This document shows, one piece after another, positions 62,365-64,000 of a DNA stretch of 64,000 bases. The notes under the pieces were generated by a model that saw only the letters and a list, made by a program, of their open reading frames with translations, was not told the DNA's origin and searched no databases. The DNA is from Branchipolynoe longqiensis (Eukaryota > Annelida > Polychaeta > Phyllodocida > Polynoidae). How positions within the stretch are numbered: position 1 is the first letter of the stretch; each line of letters begins with the position of its first letter. The DNA lies in the NCBI GenBank assembly GCA_030323885.1, contig CM059194.1, forward strand, positions 12,386,963 to 12,450,962, given 5' to 3'. Both the position numbers and the translations under genes were made by a program.

Positions 62365-63400
62365 GCTTGGGGGCATGGGTGACCAGGGTGACCTGGGTTG
62401 GCGTGGGTGACCAGGGTGACCTGGGTGGCGGCGGGTCTGGCATGACTCCGCCAGCAGTCTGAAGGATGACTGCGGTGAGAGCGTAGGCAGGGTGGCTGGA
62501 GACAGTTGCAGGGTGCCAAGACTGGGTGACATGGGTGACCAGGGTGACCTGGGGGCATGGGTGACCAGGGTGACCTGGGGGGCCAGCCCTCTGGCAGCAC
62601 AGCGGCAGCAGAAGTGGGAGCAACAGGGTGCCTGCGCGCACAGTGGCAGCAGAGAGAGTGGCGGCACAGAGCGGTAGCACAGAGGTAGCAGCAACACATT
62701 GATATACAACCGCGGCAGCACACCCAGTGGTAGGACGCCCAGTGGCAGCAGCACAGTGGCAGCAGGGACGGGGGAGCACACAGGTGGAGCGCACAGTGGC
62801 AGCAGAGGGGTGAGCAGATGGAGGCGGTAGGTGGCAGGGGTGACACGGGTGACCTGGGTGACCAGGGTGACCTGGGGGTATGGGTGACCAGGGTGACCTG
62901 GGTTGGCATGGGTGACCAGGGTGACCTGGGTAGCGGCAGGTCTGGCATGACTCTGCCAGCAGTCTGATGCATGACTGCGGTGAGAGAGTAGGCAGGGTGG
63001 CTGGAGACAGTTCCAGGGTGCCATGGCTGGGTGCCATGGGTGACCAGGGTGACCTGGGGGCATGGGTGACCAGGGTGACCTGGGGAGCCGGCCCTCTGGC
63101 AGTACAGCGGCAGCACAAGTGGGAGCAACAGGGTGTCTGCACGCACAGTGGCAGCACACAGAGTGGTGGCACAGGGCAGTAGCACACAGGCGGCAGCAAC
63201 ACATTGATATACAACAGTGGCAGCACACCCAGTAGTAGGAGGCCCAGTGGCAGCAGAGAAGGGGCAGCACACAGGTGGAGCGCGCAGTGGCAACAGAGGC
63301 ATGAGCACAGGTAGAGACGGGAGGTGGCGTGGGTGACATGGGTGACCAGGGTGACCTGGGTGACCAGGGTGACCTGGGGGCATGGGTGCGGCGGTTGTGG
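62365..63400. repeat. Nested minisatellite: about 505-bp higher-order unit with 26-33-bp core
   Basis: The core GGTGACCAGGGTGACCTGGG, with GGCATG or similar spacers, occurs in clusters. Between clusters lie GGTCTGGCATGACTC, GCAGGGTGGCTGGAGACAGT, AGTGGGAGCAACAGGGTG and ACATTGATATACAAC blocks. The whole series is duplicated: ACATTGATATACAAC lies near 62696 and 63201 (offset about 505). The minus-strand frames of 491-590 residues that cross it are all open in parallel because of the repeat, and encode PGHPGHP-like and TLVTH-like runs. They are not taken as genes. Confidence 0.88.
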
Positions 63401-64000
63401 CGAGCAGTGCGGTGAGATGTGAGGGGAGGGCGGAGGGGGTGGGTGTTGTGGTGGGGGTGGGGGTGGGGGTGGGGGTGGGGGGGCAAGGGGGCGAGGCCAG
63501 GGCAGGGGTGGCACCAACCGTGCGTAGAGGCGTGGCGAGAGGGATCGTCCTGCAGGCCGTCCTGCAGGACGGTGTAGTGGACGGTAGTGTTGAGGGGGTG
63601 ACGTGCTGGCTGGCGTAGTGCACGGTAGTGGTGAGAGGCCATCGTGCAGGGTGGTGTATAGCACGGGTAGTGGTGGGAGCCCGTCACGCAGCGTGGTGCA
63701 GGGTGGCGTATGGCAGGGTAGTGGTGAGAGGCTGTCATGCAGGGTGGTGTAGAGCATGGGCAGTGGTGAGAGCCCGTCGAGCAGGGTGGTGTGGTGCACC
63801 GTGGTGGTGAGAGGCCGTTTTGCAGGAAGGTGCAGTGCACGGTCACGGATAGTGCAGATGGGCCTGGGAAGCACCAACCGTATGTAGAGGCATGGCGAGA
63901 TGGATCGTCCTGCAGGCTGTCCTGCAAGATGGTGTGGTGCACGGTAGTGGTGAGCGGCCGCCGCGCAGGATGCCGTAGTGCAGAGTAGTGGTGAGAGGCC
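63401..64000. repeat. Second GC-rich minisatellite to the window end
   Basis: (GGGGGT)n run at 63440-63483, then units of about 50-63 bp with (G/C)GTAGTGGTGAGAG(G/C)C and GCAGGGTGGTGTA(T/G)(A/G) (63610-63840). A larger repeat of about 360 bp (CGTCCTGCAGGC(C/T)GTCCTGCA, near 63544 and 63906) continues past the window edge. Confidence 0.82.

Noticed and set aside
62148..63942. Minus-strand ORFs of 491, 556 and 590 residues, overlapping in three frames
   Set aside because: They are open in all frames because they consist of minisatellite sequence. Only the last 70 residues of one frame match a recombinase.

Overview
The window looks like eukaryotic nuclear DNA from an invertebrate metazoan. It holds spliced genes with GT-AG introns, non-LTR, LTR and tyrosine-recombinase (DIRS/Ngaro-type) retroelements, tRNA-derived repeats, MITEs and many minisatellites. 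Nothing bacterial is present. I cannot name the species; a marine invertebrate such as a lancelet or mollusc is a guess from the repeat repertoire only.

Layout. 1-735: end of a LINE (minus strand, endonuclease domain). 1838-3091: a TIR-bounded element packed with palindromic GC-rich repeats. 3.6-7.9 kb: AT-rich compact ORFs of unknown, possibly viral, origin. About 8.24-28.96 kb: one DIRS-like element (DIRS-A, plus strand) split by two large insertions. The first (10916-18716, flanked by GCAAAACC) carries a complete seven-exon gene with homeodomain-like and HMG-like segments, plus a LINE. The second is Gypsy-A (19749-28127, minus strand), itself split by Gypsy-B (21495-25371, plus strand, perfect GTATG target duplication).

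29.3-45 kb: further DIRS-like elements of the same lineage (C, F and a D/E chimera), LINE debris, an 89-bp minisatellite and a MITE. 45-49 kb: Gypsy-C, truncated at its 5' end. 49-52.9 kb: unassigned ORFs and a 68-bp minisatellite. 52.9-55.3 kb: DIRS-G and a Harbinger-like MITE. 57.6-58.3 kb: a different DIRS-type RNase H remnant. 59.27-61.13 kb: the first two exons of a secreted S1-family (trypsin-like) serine protease gene, with an array of tRNA-Gln-like repeats in intron 1. 62.2-64 kb: the C-terminal scrap of a tyrosine recombinase followed by a large nested minisatellite.

Most coding sequence is selfish-element pol or gag with frameshifts and nonsense changes; several nonsense codons are CGA to TGA. 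Only two loci read as plausible host-type genes: 11913-14990 and 59271-61133. The DIRS elements share features I have not seen described together: a Cys/Asp-rich pol N-terminus, an IWP...PSGLNIP module before the RT, an elongated CCHC knuckle (C-x2-C-x9-H-x4-C) in gag, and the terminal motif AACATGGGTAATT with split direct repeats at the 3' end. Protein and repeat families were recognised by eye; no database search was run.
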